Notes under the pieces: model-generated
Seen by the model: only the letters and a program-made list of their open reading frames with translations
What the model was told of the DNA's origin: nothing
Databases searched by the model: none
Part shown: piece after piece, positions 44,345 through 52,025 of the stretch
Layout of the letters: every line of letters starts with the position of its first letter
Numbering within the stretch: position 1 is the first letter of the stretch
Translations under genes and position numbers: made by a program
Assembly: GCA_050516505.1 (NCBI GenBank)
Contig: CP191518.1
Coordinates: forward strand, 1,612,001 to 1,676,000
DNA from: Scandinavium ludwigii_A
GTDB lineage: Bacteria; Pseudomonadota; Gammaproteobacteria; Enterobacterales; Enterobacteriaceae
Direction of reading: 5' to 3'
Length of the DNA: 64,000 bases

Positions 44345-44367
44345 AACCACCTACGGGTGGTTTTTTA
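44345..44367 (+). terminator. Terminator after leuZ at the prophage left end
   Basis: AACCACC, loop TACG, GGTGGTT with TTTTTT: 7-bp stem and T-run. It ends the tRNA transcript from the left; because it lies inside the integrated element, it may have been supplied by the phage. attL is expected between the leuZ 3' end and here; its core cannot be bounded without attR. Confidence 0.8.
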
Positions 44368-44428
44368 TTGTCTGAATTTCACCAATCGCCATTGTTTCGC
44401 CATTCAGCTTCGCCACAGAAAGAGGGCA

Positions 44429-45439
44429 TTACTGCCCTCCGACAACTGGCACTACAGATATTTTTCGATTGTACCTTGCCGTCTGTGATGCATTTTTGTG
44501 GCCAGAAATTTCCTGTTTCTCATGCAGGGTTCCTTCAAGATCAGATATCCCTTTTGCCTTTAAATCATGGAACGTGAAGTTGAACTCCAGCTCCGGGAAC
44601 TTCTCTGACGCTAACTTCTTTGATTTCATCCACTGAGCATTAAAAGCATCTCGAGTGTAACGTGACCCTGACTGCTGGTGGATGACATAAAGGCTCACCA
44701 TTCCACTATTCAGCGGGAGAGAATCAGCCAGGCTTATCGCGTTTGCCAGGCGTTCTGTCCATGCCTTTATCTGACTTACTGCTGTTTTGCTTTGCTGAAT
44801 TAAGATCCCTTCATCAAGGATTTGATTCTTTTTCAGATCAAGAATATCGCCCTGGCGCGCACAACATAAATAAGCCAGATCCATCGCTATTTTAACCGGC
44901 GTTGGTGCAACGCTGAAAAGTGCTTCAAACTCCTTATCTGTAACGTAGCGGGTGCGAGCCTGTTCTTTAAATTGCTTCACACCCTGACAAGGATTCATCT
45001 TCACCTTTCCACGTTCATACGCCCATCTGAAAACCCTGGATATAAATGCCTTTTCTCGGTTTGCTTGAACCCTGCTCTTAACCCCTCGCTTATCCATATA
45101 TTTCCTAATATGTTCGGGTTTGATGTTGTCCGGTTTCATTTTCCCAAAGACCACATTCACTTTTGAACCATACTTCCGATAATCCTTCCGCGTTTCTGTG
45201 GCCAATTCGTGAAAGTCTCCCGAATTAAAGAATTCTTCGCATAGAGCATGGAAGTTTGATCCAACCTTTATATCGTTAATGAAATTCTCGTAGGCCGACC
45301 AAACCTGAGCTTTGGTAAGGTCAGGATTGCATAACCTGACAGTTCTCCCGTCAGGTGTTCTGAATTCATAAGCTGATTTACCCCGGCGAACCCGGGGCGG
45401 CATCCAGTTATCTTCTGAGTTTTTGCGGGATCTTGGCAT
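44429..45439 (-). CDS. int: Prophage tyrosine integrase
   Basis: 336 residues. N-terminal arm/core-binding part (about 60-160) then the catalytic domain: first Arg in LCCARQGDILDL, HDLKAKGISD (H-x-L-K box), SGHKNASQTARYNRK with His and nucleophile Tyr. It joins attP and attB at leuZ. The start overlaps the DUF4224 stop (TAATG), typical for xis-int pairs, and the gene points toward the tRNA. Confidence 0.95.
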   Translation of the reverse strand: MPRSRKNSEDNWMPPRVRRGKSAYEFRTPDGRTVRLCNPDLTKAQVWSAYENFINDIKVGSNFHALCEEFFNSGDFHELATETRKDYRKYGSKVNVVFGKMKPDNIKPEHIRKYMDKRGVKSRVQANREKAFISRVFRWAYERGKVKMNPCQGVKQFKEQARTRYVTDKEFEALFSVAPTPVKIAMDLAYLCCARQGDILDLKKNQILDEGILIQQSKTAVSQIKAWTERLANAISLADSLPLNSGMVSLYVIHQQSGSRYTRDAFNAQWMKSKKLASEKFPELEFNFTFHDLKAKGISDLEGTLHEKQEISGHKNASQTARYNRKISVVPVVGGQ

Positions 45440-45666
45440 TACATATCCTTAAAGTTCGGTTCTTCTTCCTCTGGATTACTTGTTACCAGTTTCAGGCCGA
45501 CAGGGTTTGAAACATGCTCCCATGTCGTGCCTGGTCTTCCATCCCTGCGCGGAACGAAAAAAACACCACTTTCTTTCAGGGCTTTGCACTGAAGGGAAGG
45601 GCGGCGATAACCAGTTAACTGATAAAGGTCGTCCGGGGTAAGAAAACGTTGGATTTGTCCGCTCAT
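45439..45666 (-). CDS. DUF4224 protein, probable excisionase
   Basis: 75 residues from ATG at 45666 (MSGQIQRFLTPDDLYQLTGYRRPSLQ), with GGAGAAG upstream; an in-frame GTG at 45681 is rejected. DUF4224 proteins are short helix-turn-helix-like phage proteins encoded just before integrase, where excisionase usually lies; LTPDDLYQLTGYRRP looks like a DNA-binding helix pair. It overlaps int. The role as excisionase is inferred from size and position. Confidence 0.75.
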   Translation of the reverse strand: MSGQIQRFLTPDDLYQLTGYRRPSLQCKALKESGVFFVPRRDGRPGTTWEHVSNPVGLKLVTSNPEEEEPNFKDM

Positions 45667-45764
45667 GATTATCTTCTCCACTTAACCAGCTGCACCCGGT
45701 TATTTACTAAAGATACAAGTTCCACACCCACCGCGGGCACCTTCAACGCATACCTCGCAGCGAT

Positions 45765-46076
45765 CTACTTTTTTGCTTCTGACTTCACCTCCTGCTGCGG
45801 TGCTTCGAAAAGCTCTGGCGTGAAACCATCTTGCTTAAGGTGATAAATATAAGTCTCCGTTCTCCTGCGTTCTTCCTGTCCGTTCAGTGTTTCCGGGTCA
45901 TAAACCCATACTCTCATTCTGCTATTCCATGCAGAAATCGCTTCAAATTTAGTTCGCTTTTCTGGCCCTTGAGCGCCACACGAGCATGAGACGTAGCGCA
46001 TCTTTCCCCGGAAACTGAACGAGGTGCCAATACTAAGCGCGATCGATTCGCAAAATGGGCAAAGTAGTGGAGTCAT
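45765..46076 (-). CDS. Lar-like zinc-finger protein (restriction alleviation family)
   Basis: 103 residues. Opens MTPLLCPFCESIALSIGTSF, with a second pair in VSCSCGAQGPEKRT and the EAISAWNSRMR motif; this CPFC...C-x-C...A-x-AWN pattern is the Lar family. In Rac and lambdoid phages Lar enhances host modification and weakens type I restriction. The C-terminal 45 residues are extra. Start overlaps the next gene upstream by four bases (ATGA). Confidence 0.65.
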   Translation of the reverse strand: MTPLLCPFCESIALSIGTSFSFRGKMRYVSCSCGAQGPEKRTKFEAISAWNSRMRVWVYDPETLNGQEERRRTETYIYHLKQDGFTPELFEAPQQEVKSEAKK

Positions 46077-46501
46077 TTGGCCACCTGCTGAGACTCCGCC
46101 GTGAACTCACAATCGATAGCATTTACTTTTCCATCCCAATCCACTGGGAGCGTGCATTCAATGAATTGGACATCACCATCTGGCAGTCCGCACTTGGCGA
46201 ATTTACAACGCACTACAGAAGCTATTTTATCTGTGACTATTGCTGGCCCTGAGCACCAATTAATCGTCACGTCGAAGATCCAGGTTTCAGGCTCTCTGTA
46301 TCTACCTTTATTTTTCAGAATCCATGACACGGATTCTTCAATGTTTGCTGAAAAGTATATTTTCTTTCTAACGAAATCTCTCTCGCCATCAATATTCTCA
46401 CTCCAGTAACGCTCACCCACTGATCCAACCTTATAGTCAGGAGCGGCGACAAGCATTTCAGGGCTCTCGTTAATGGCTTTGCTGTCAAACACATATCTCA
46501 T
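46073..46501 (-). CDS. Unknown prophage protein
   Basis: 142 residues, MRYVFDSKAINESPEMLVAAPDYKVGSVGERYW... to ESQQVAK. I do not recognise it. Soluble, slightly acidic, with two Cys near the C-terminus (KFAKCGLP, FIECTLP). Four-base overlaps with both neighbours place it in the leftward early operon. Confidence 0.8.
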   Translation of the reverse strand: MRYVFDSKAINESPEMLVAAPDYKVGSVGERYWSENIDGERDFVRKKIYFSANIEESVSWILKNKGRYREPETWIFDVTINWCSGPAIVTDKIASVVRCKFAKCGLPDGDVQFIECTLPVDWDGKVNAIDCEFTAESQQVAK

Positions 46502-47133
46502 TTTTCATCACCTCTACGCCCTGAAACGCCTGGGCTGTCGCATTTTGGGCAATACTTTACCGGCTGAGGAGGTATTGACGCGGTATGCATGTCTGGATGG
46601 TTTATCAGTTGCGTATCAGGATGATTTCTGCAATATCCGCTCACTGAATGCACCGTCAACTCATCACGATTACTTACAGGTTGCGGCATGGCGGCGCGAC
46701 AGGCGTTCATAAAGTCCAGTGCGGTAATGAGGTCACGGCGGTTAACTTTGCACGAGTGCTCATCAATATGGTGCCAGTCGCTTAGGTGGTCGGCCTGATG
46801 CTGGAAGCGCTCAATGATGTCGTTAATACCATCCGGCACTACCGGCACCGCCTCTACTGCTGGGGCTGGCGTTGTGGAGAGTAGGTATTCAATGTCGCAG
46901 TTCTCGAGTTCGAATGCGTCGGGCTGACGATGATCTATGTAACGCCAATTTCCCGCTCCACATGCGCGCTTTAACTTTAAACGAAATGCCACGGGCTCTG
47001 CCGCTTTCCGATATTCCTGAAGCTCGGCAATCACAGATATTACTTCGCTATCTGTGGCGTCGTTAAATCCATCGCTTTCGTACTGGGCGATAAGGTCACT
47101 GATACGCTCGATTGTTAATTTATTGCTGTTCAT
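46498..47133 (-). CDS. Ea22-like prophage protein
   Basis: 211 residues. Mosaic composition typical of lambdoid early-left Ea22 proteins: LTIERISDLIAQYESDGFNDATDSEVISVIAELQEYRKAAEPVAF, a middle segment with TTPAPAVEAVPVVPDGI, and LITALDFMNACRAAMPQPV near the C-terminus, ending in a CPKCDSPG zinc-knuckle-like pair. These genes recombine freely among phages; function unknown. Confidence 0.7.
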   Translation of the reverse strand: MNSNKLTIERISDLIAQYESDGFNDATDSEVISVIAELQEYRKAAEPVAFRLKLKRACGAGNWRYIDHRQPDAFELENCDIEYLLSTTPAPAVEAVPVVPDGINDIIERFQHQADHLSDWHHIDEHSCKVNRRDLITALDFMNACRAAMPQPVSNRDELTVHSVSGYCRNHPDTQLINHPDMHTASIPPQPVKYCPKCDSPGVSGRRGDEK

Positions 47134-47333
47134 TGTTTCGCCACCTCAGGTAATGGTCGTTTTTGGCTTTCGATGCGAGTCATTCGAGATTCACCGCATG
47201 TCTCACACGCCTTACCGATATCAACCCATCGGCAACCTTTTGCCTGGTGCCATTTGACCTTGTAATACATCTCAAGTGGAGCAAGGCCACTCCCACAAAA
47301 GAAGCAGTGTTCGTGAAATATTTTAACCGCCAT
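47130..47333 (-). CDS. Small Cys-rich prophage protein
   Basis: 67 residues from ATG at 47333 (MAVKIFHEHCFFCGSG), chosen for GGGGGAG five bases upstream over the GTG at 47339. Two CxxC pairs (CFFCG and CETCGES) suggest one zinc ribbon. Unknown function; overlaps its neighbours by a few bases. Confidence 0.7.
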   Translation of the reverse strand: MAVKIFHEHCFFCGSGLAPLEMYYKVKWHQAKGCRWVDIGKACETCGESRMTRIESQKRPLPEVAKQ

Positions 47334-47335
47334 AC

Positions 47336-47698
47336 TCACTCCCCCGTATCCAGTGCTATGCCAGCTGCGCCAATTGCCTCGGCACAGGCGTCCAGACCCT
47401 GATTAAAACCTACGGCTTCGTAATACTGCTTAGTGTGCATATCAGGAGAGTTACGGTACTCAGGCAGCTTCACGGTTAGCGTTCTGGCCTCCAGTTCAGC
47501 GATGCGCTTCTCTGCTTCAATTGCAATAGCCAATTGCTTTTCAGCTACAGATTGCCATGTTGATGATTCCTGCTGCCATTTATCCATCTCATCCAGCAGC
47601 TCCAGTACGGTTCCCGAGTGAATATCCATGTTGAACACAGCATGCTCTTGGGCTTTCTCTGCTGTTTGGCGTAACGCCTGCTTATCCGTCTTAGTCAT
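47336..47698 (-). CDS. Ea22-like / ead prophage protein
   Basis: 120 residues from ATG at 47698 (MTKTDKQALRQTAEKAQEH), with GGAGGTACAGC upstream. Helical N-terminal part, coiled coil EKQLAIAIEAEKRIAELEART, and a YYEAVGFNQGLDACAEAIGAAGIAL tail seen in Ea22-type proteins. Function unknown. Four-base overlap with the gene upstream. Confidence 0.7.
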   Translation of the reverse strand: MTKTDKQALRQTAEKAQEHAVFNMDIHSGTVLELLDEMDKWQQESSTWQSVAEKQLAIAIEAEKRIAELEARTLTVKLPEYRNSPDMHTKQYYEAVGFNQGLDACAEAIGAAGIALDTGE

Positions 47699-48096
47699 GC
47701 TGTACCTCCGAAAATCCACTGATTACCAGCATGTGCCTGAAATTTGCAGGACGTATCCGGCAGCAGAAGTTCACTTACTACCTCCCCTGTCTCAACGACG
47801 TAATAGTTACTGTCAGTAACGTTGTTGATGAATAAGCCCTCAAGTTCGCGATCTGACATTTCACCAAGAATACGCAGCACTTTTTTGGTGATTGGTCGGT
47901 AATCAGGTGCAACGCCAGCCAGTTTTGCCGCCGCGTAGTTGTGGTGACCATCCATCAGGATCGTGTACTGCACACCACGCAATACAACCGGGTGGACATT
48001 TACGACGAAACGCTTGAATCGAATGGCCCTGTCGTTAACGATGCCCATATCCAGATAGCGCTGGCTGCTGATAAATTGGCCTTTGATAATGGTCAT
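47695..48096 (-). CDS. ParB/sulfiredoxin-like prophage protein
   Basis: 133 residues. The segment VNVHPVVLRGVQYTILMDGHHNYAAAKLAGVAPDYRPI resembles the ParB N-terminal nuclease-like fold, with a DGHHNYAAA motif in place of the ParB GERRxRA box. AGGAG lies upstream of the ATG. It is the first of two ParB-like proteins in this operon; the role is not known. Confidence 0.55.
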   Translation of the reverse strand: MTIIKGQFISSQRYLDMGIVNDRAIRFKRFVVNVHPVVLRGVQYTILMDGHHNYAAAKLAGVAPDYRPITKKVLRILGEMSDRELEGLFINNVTDSNYYVVETGEVVSELLLPDTSCKFQAHAGNQWIFGGTA

Positions 48097-48377
48097 GCTG
48101 CACGCTCCTGTGATGGCTTCAGAGCTTCACGAACGCAGGGTTTATAGTAGTGATGGAATGCGAATGTCAGGCCAAGCTTTGTTGCCCTGGTGCTTTTGCT
48201 GAGCAGCCCCAACTTCATGCAGATGGTGGTTGCAGTCCAACCTGAGTGCATACCAGAAGCGCGCTTCATCACTGTTTCAGCCAGGATGGTGCGGAAATCA
48301 TTGCGGCCGAAATTCGTGTTTTCGAATGCTGCATTGATCACCTCATCGGTCAGATGTGAATCGATAAAGTTGCTCAT
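48093..48377 (-). CDS. Unknown prophage protein
   Basis: 94 residues from ATG at 48377 (MSNFIDSHLTDEVINAAFENTNFG); GGAGG precedes it and the start overlaps the upstream stop as ATGA. A possible helix-turn-helix in SGWTATTICMKLGLLSKSTRATKLG suggests DNA binding. No family recognised with confidence. Confidence 0.7.
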   Translation of the reverse strand: MSNFIDSHLTDEVINAAFENTNFGRNDFRTILAETVMKRASGMHSGWTATTICMKLGLLSKSTRATKLGLTFAFHHYYKPCVREALKPSQERAA

Positions 48378-48721
48378 TGAGCGGCCTCCGGCTCTTCTGG
48401 TATTGATGCCCAATGCGTAATGTTCATATCATCAACATCGATCTCGCCGTTTTGAAAGGTCCACTGCCATTCGCCAGTTTCTTTTTGCCCGAACGTCATC
48501 CACACGGAACGCCATCCGATGAGCCAGCCTTCGCCGTTAGCATCAAACAGCAGTGCGGTTTCATTTGGCGATGGTAGGCCATCAGATACGGCAACCACCT
48601 TGTCTTCCAGCGCATCACCGAATTCCACGCGAGAGAGATGGCCTCCGAAGATAGTCATTCCCGAATGAACCGGCGGCTCTTTCCCTTCTTCAAAGTCGAC
48701 TACGAATGTCACCTTGCTCAT
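48374..48721 (-). CDS. DUF551-like prophage protein
   Basis: 115 residues from ATG at 48721 (MSKVTFVVDFEEGKEPPVHSGM), overlapping the upstream stop (ATGA). The C-terminal part (GEWQWTFQNGEIDVDDMNITHWASIPEEPEA) carries the THW-x-P-x-PxPP-like signature of DUF551 domains common in lambdoid early genes. Function unknown. Confidence 0.6.
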   Translation of the reverse strand: MSKVTFVVDFEEGKEPPVHSGMTIFGGHLSRVEFGDALEDKVVAVSDGLPSPNETALLFDANGEGWLIGWRSVWMTFGQKETGEWQWTFQNGEIDVDDMNITHWASIPEEPEAAQ

Positions 48722-49275
48722 AGTGCTGCTCCCTGGCGAATGTTGATGGCGAAGCTGCGAAGGTCCTGCTGTACCCACGTTGAAAACTGATCACTTTGGG
48801 CTGCCATCTCCACACCCTGTGCCCGCAATTCAGCCAGGAAAGCATCGGTGGCTTGGGTTTCTGACTTGGCTTTACGCAGCACTTTGACGGATTTCCACGA
48901 CTCAGCGACATCACTATTACCGTGTCGCTCTTTAGCATGCTCCCTGTTAAGTTTGATGACCGTCTTCGCCGCTGACTTCAGCCCCGCATTTTCCGCAGCC
49001 AGCGCGTCACGCTGTGCGAGTAGTGCAGAAACCTGACCTGAAATTCTGAGTTCGTCGCTTGTACCGAGGATCTCAATGATTGCCGTAATGGTGCTCATTG
49101 CGGCGGCATGCTCACTACGTAATTCATTGAGTTCTGTGCAGGCTGTTTGAACGGCATAAGCCATAACGGCTGTATCGCGGTCATCAACGGCTTCTGCTTT
49201 CTGCTGCATTTTCCCAGCCAGGCAAAGGAGATCATTTAACTGCGTTTCCGTAATTCGATTATCAGTTACTGACAT
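48718..49275 (-). CDS. Ea22-like coiled-coil prophage protein
   Basis: 185 residues. Begins MSVTDNRITETQLNDLLCLAGKMQQKAEAVDDRDTAVM; long coiled coil in ALLAQRDALAAENAGLKSAAKTVI; ends in ELRAQGVEMAAQSDQFSTWVQQDLRSFAINIRQG, an Ea22-type tail. Overlaps the ParB-like gene by 14 bases. Function unknown. Confidence 0.7.
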   Translation of the reverse strand: MSVTDNRITETQLNDLLCLAGKMQQKAEAVDDRDTAVMAYAVQTACTELNELRSEHAAAMSTITAIIEILGTSDELRISGQVSALLAQRDALAAENAGLKSAAKTVIKLNREHAKERHGNSDVAESWKSVKVLRKAKSETQATDAFLAELRAQGVEMAAQSDQFSTWVQQDLRSFAINIRQGAAL

Positions 49276-50290
49276 TTTGGTTCTCCATCTGCTGGTGGTG
49301 CAGTTTTACGAAATGGGCCACTGCTTTTGATTGGCTGGTGACGATCCCGTTAAGGGTCACGTTCTTCCCGCGATAAATTGGAGCTGTGCCGATCTCCTTA
49401 CCGCCGAGGCTGACATGAAGTGTTTTGCCCCGCACCTCTGCGGATGGGATGGGTTGTGAAAGGCGATACGTTTCACGGGCTTCAGCAATAGATTTGTGTT
49501 CGTCGACAATGGACAGGGCCTCAGCCAGCGCGGCACCTTCGAGGGTGAATACGCCTTCATCACTGATCGTTGCTTGCGCCATCAGCTCGACGAAACGGCG
49601 CGCGGATTTAATGCTCAGTTCTGGCGCGATAGAGCTGCGGGTAACTTTCGTTTTTCCCTGGGCTGCGGCCACCGCTTTATCATGCTGGAGAACTTCACCG
49701 GCTTGTTCGCCATACTCACGAACGCGGTCAACAGCAACATCAACCGAGACGGCACCGGATTTAACTTCCTGTTGAACGTCATAATTCGCGGTGCTCAGAG
49801 TGAGTAGCTTTTCAACGGTAGCGACAGACTTATTGACCAACTTCGCAATCTCGCTGGTGGTCTGATTGAAAGCGTTGTGAAGCTCCTGAATTACTGCTGC
49901 CTGTTCAACATCAGAGAGTGGCAACTGGTTATTGCTGGTCATGATGCGCGCCAGGCGCTGCACATCGTTACCGTTGAACGGCATGATGTGAATTCGGTCT
50001 ACCGGCTTACCTGCTTCCGCGCAGCGTGCATAGCATCGGCGACGGCGGTGGCCTTCTACAACCCACACACCACCTTCATCACGCGCTATAACTTCCAGGG
50101 GAGGGACTGAACCACCGTTCATCAAATAGTTGAACAGATCATCATCTGCCAGGCGTGTACGCTCATCATCGTCCTGACGTTTGTTGAAACCGTCACGAAC
50201 ATGAATATCGTTAAGGCCGATAAACATCCCAGTGTCAGTGCGTTTAATTATCCCGCCCTGGGTCATTTGCTTGAATGAGTTAGCGGCCAT
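49262..50290 (-). CDS. ParB-family partition-like protein
   Basis: 342 residues. ParB nuclease-like domain with VWVVEGHRRRRCYARCAEAG (the GxRRxRA-type CTP/DNA box as GHRRRRCYA), then the helix-turn-helix core TTSEIAKLVNKSVATVEKLLTL and AVSVDVAVDRVREYG. In plasmid-type phages ParB segregates DNA; no parA or parS cluster is seen here and the phage integrates, so the job may be regulatory. The frame is intact and long for this operon. Confidence 0.8.
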   Translation of the reverse strand: MAANSFKQMTQGGIIKRTDTGMFIGLNDIHVRDGFNKRQDDDERTRLADDDLFNYLMNGGSVPPLEVIARDEGGVWVVEGHRRRRCYARCAEAGKPVDRIHIMPFNGNDVQRLARIMTSNNQLPLSDVEQAAVIQELHNAFNQTTSEIAKLVNKSVATVEKLLTLSTANYDVQQEVKSGAVSVDVAVDRVREYGEQAGEVLQHDKAVAAAQGKTKVTRSSIAPELSIKSARRFVELMAQATISDEGVFTLEGAALAEALSIVDEHKSIAEARETYRLSQPIPSAEVRGKTLHVSLGGKEIGTAPIYRGKNVTLNGIVTSQSKAVAHFVKLHHQQMENQNVSN

Positions 50291-50616
50291 TAAAGAGTTC
50301 CTTCTTTCATCACTGAATCAGTAACGGGCGTTAGCTCACGCAATTCTCGCTGAGCTTCGAGCATGTGCATGTTGCTGCGGGTTTTGGTGTGACGTTCAAC
50401 GATGCGGTCACATTCTTTGGCCCAGCAGACAACATCATCACGCAGCTCGTTATTTTCTTTCGCCAGCGCTTTACGCTGTCCCATCGATTCACACAATGCC
50501 GCGCTGGTCATATCAAGGCGGTTAGCCAGTTCATTCATGAGCTGAGCGGAGGCAACGGGAAGATACTTTGCTGCGGTACGAGCTGCATCGATCACTTGTT
50601 CTCTTGTCATGTACAT
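50290..50616 (-). CDS. Unknown prophage protein
   Basis: 108 residues; start ATG at 50616 overlaps the upstream stop as TAATG (a second ATG at 50610 is possible). Mostly helical, MTREQVIDAARTAAKYLPVASAQLMNELANRLD... with a coiled-coil middle. No recognised family. Confidence 0.7.
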   Translation of the reverse strand: MYMTREQVIDAARTAAKYLPVASAQLMNELANRLDMTSAALCESMGQRKALAKENNELRDDVVCWAKECDRIVERHTKTRSNMHMLEAQRELRELTPVTDSVMKEGTL

Positions 50617-51143
50617 TAGCGCGCTCCCTTCAACTCGTTGAACCGGTTAATGAACAGACCAAAAGCCTGACCAGGACGAAGGGGAGTAATCTGGAAAGCA
50701 TCTGTCGCCGGAATGCCTTCGAGCACTGGCCAGACTGAACCATCATCGATATCCAGATCCCTGCGTTCGGTAGCGAGCATCACCAGATCGGCATACTTAA
50801 CAACCGCTGCTTGTTCTGGATTGATGTCGAACTTTGCACGGATGAGACCATCAACACGATCCTCAACGCGCCGATAGTCAGGCAAAAGAGCTTTCAGCGG
50901 TGCGGGGATATCTTGGCAATAGGCTTCAGCTGCATCATGCATAAGCGCTTCAAAAGCGAATTCAGCCGGTACAAGAAGACTGGTGAGAACTGAATGTTGC
51001 GCCACGCTGTAAAAATTAGGAACGTGCCCAGCAAATCGACAGATGTGAGAAAGCGCTGTTGCGATATCTTCGATATCAATATCGTCAGCAGTAGCTGTTT
51101 GGTAATTGAACTTCTTACCCGATAGTGTCTGGATGTAGCTCAC
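50616..51143 (-). CDS. HD-domain (YfbR-like) phage phosphohydrolase
   Basis: 175 residues, GTG start at 51143 with GGAGAAA upstream. HD motif: VAQHSVLTSLLVPAEFAFEALMHDAAEAYCQDIPAPLKALL, with first His, HD pair and later Asp (YADLVMLATERRDL). YfbR-type enzymes dephosphorylate dNMPs; phage copies may alter nucleotide pools or act on signalling nucleotides. First gene of the PL operon after a 0.9 kb leader. Confidence 0.82.
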   Translation of the reverse strand: MSYIQTLSGKKFNYQTATADDIDIEDIATALSHICRFAGHVPNFYSVAQHSVLTSLLVPAEFAFEALMHDAAEAYCQDIPAPLKALLPDYRRVEDRVDGLIRAKFDINPEQAAVVKYADLVMLATERRDLDIDDGSVWPVLEGIPATDAFQITPLRPGQAFGLFINRFNELKGAR

Positions 51144-51388
51144 GTTAGTTTCTCCGTGTTATATGCGCTCTGCACAGCGCTGAATTTTGGTTGCACGAAT
51201 CCATCGCCTTACGGCGAATAAAAGTTTTGGTTTCGTTTCAATAAGCACCCTGGGCAGGGCACTTAGTGAAGCGGCCGACTGCCATCGCCGGTAAGTTTCT
51301 CCACAACTGAAAACGCACTCGTTGTTTGCATTTAACGACACCGCCTCATAAGAGAACGATAAGTGCGCTTACAGTTGTGTAAAAAGTG

Positions 51389-51430
51389 CGGTACCGGTAA
51401 GGACCTCATGGAGAGAAATCCGGTACCGCC
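51389..51430. repeat. 10-bp inverted repeat containing GGTACC
   Basis: GCGGTACCGG (51389-51398) and CCGGTACCGC (51421-51430) are perfect complements around a 22-base loop; each arm also contains the self-complementary CCGGTACCGG or most of it. On the PL transcript this forms a stable hairpin about 250 bases before the first gene. No T-run follows. Confidence 0.7.
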
Positions 51431-51549
51431 AAGACTACACAGAGAACTACAGCTATCTCTTCTATGAGATTGGGTTGTGGCGCTGTACGGCAGCATTTCC
51501 TTCGTCGCCTTGGTGGGCCGTTACCGCACCAACTAGCATTTGGATTCAC

Positions 51550-51647
51550 CACAACGGTGAGAGCACTGATACGGTTGGCTTTTGCCTCCGGCTCGGCTCG
51601 CGGCTTGTTTGCTGGCCCGCTCATCGCCAATGCTCTTACCTGTTGTG
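51550..51647. repeat. Leader inverted repeat B
   Basis: CACAACGGTGAGAGCA (51550-51565) faces TGCTCTTACCTGTTGTG (51631-51647): the arms are complementary except one bulged base and one mismatch. The same arms recur at 51858-51940 (repeat A), and the left arm of A matches the right arm of B better than its own partner apart from the bulge, allowing alternative pairings on one transcript. Confidence 0.75.
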
Positions 51648-51690
51648 AGCCGGTTACGTCTCCGGCGCGGGCTTCCACCTCCGTGCAGGT

Positions 51691-51707
51691 GTAAACTAGG
51701 AGTTTAC
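51691..51707 (-). repeat. Short perfect hairpin in the PL leader
   Basis: GTAAACT, three bases, AGTTTAC: a 7-bp stem with a 3-base loop, placed between the two-hairpin core and repeat B. Role unknown; it could mark a processing site of the antisense RNA. Confidence 0.5.
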
Positions 51708-51730
51708 AACTGAGCTTTTCCACGCAACTC

Positions 51731-51795
51731 GTGCCTGATTGTGGCGGTGGTGCCTCCACCTGCCGGATCAGCCAAGTCCGGCGACGTTACACTAC
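51731..51795 (-). ncRNA. Candidate C4/P4-CI-like antisense immunity RNA
   Basis: On the PL transcript two hairpins stand side by side: GCCGGA, 9-base loop, TCCGGC (51762-51782), one base, then GGTGG, 5-base loop, CCACC (51746-51760). The 5' flank ACGTCGCCGG is complementary at 9 of 10 bases to CCGGAGACGT further down the same leader (51656-51665). The core is bracketed by repeats A and B. This layout, a small double-hairpin RNA inside an early leader with complementary leader segments, is that of P1/P7 C4 and P4 CI RNAs, which shut off their own early operon by forcing termination. Assignment is by architecture only. Confidence 0.45.
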
Positions 51796-51857
51796 GAAGA
51801 ATGCTTTCATTTAAATGATTGAAAGTTGGCCTCGTCACGTGCGCATAGCCGCATTGC

Positions 51858-51940
51858 CACAACGGTAAGAGCGCTAACACCGATGCACTCATTCATTGGA
51901 ATGCAAAGGGGTGGTGCGGTTAACGCTCTTGCCTGTTGTG
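51858..51940. repeat. Leader inverted repeat A
   Basis: CACAACGGTAAGAGCGC (51858-51874) faces CGCTCTTGCCTGTTGTG (51924-51940), complementary save one bulge and one mismatch. It is the first copy met by the PL transcript; repeat B is the second, about 200 bases later with the two-hairpin core in between. Confidence 0.75.
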
Positions 51941-52025
51941 CCCTAAAAGGCTGGCGGTTGCCGTAAACGGAGTAACACGGGCCGCCAGAATAGGGATGGT
52001 ACTGAGGCATTCACCAGAGAGTGTT

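Noticed and set aside
51406..51759. 117-codon minus-strand frame in the PL leader (possible Icd-like protein)
   Set aside because: GTG start inside the two-hairpin core, no ribosome site, and the frame is explained by the repeats; but P1 icd lies next to C4, so a short protein here is not fully excluded.
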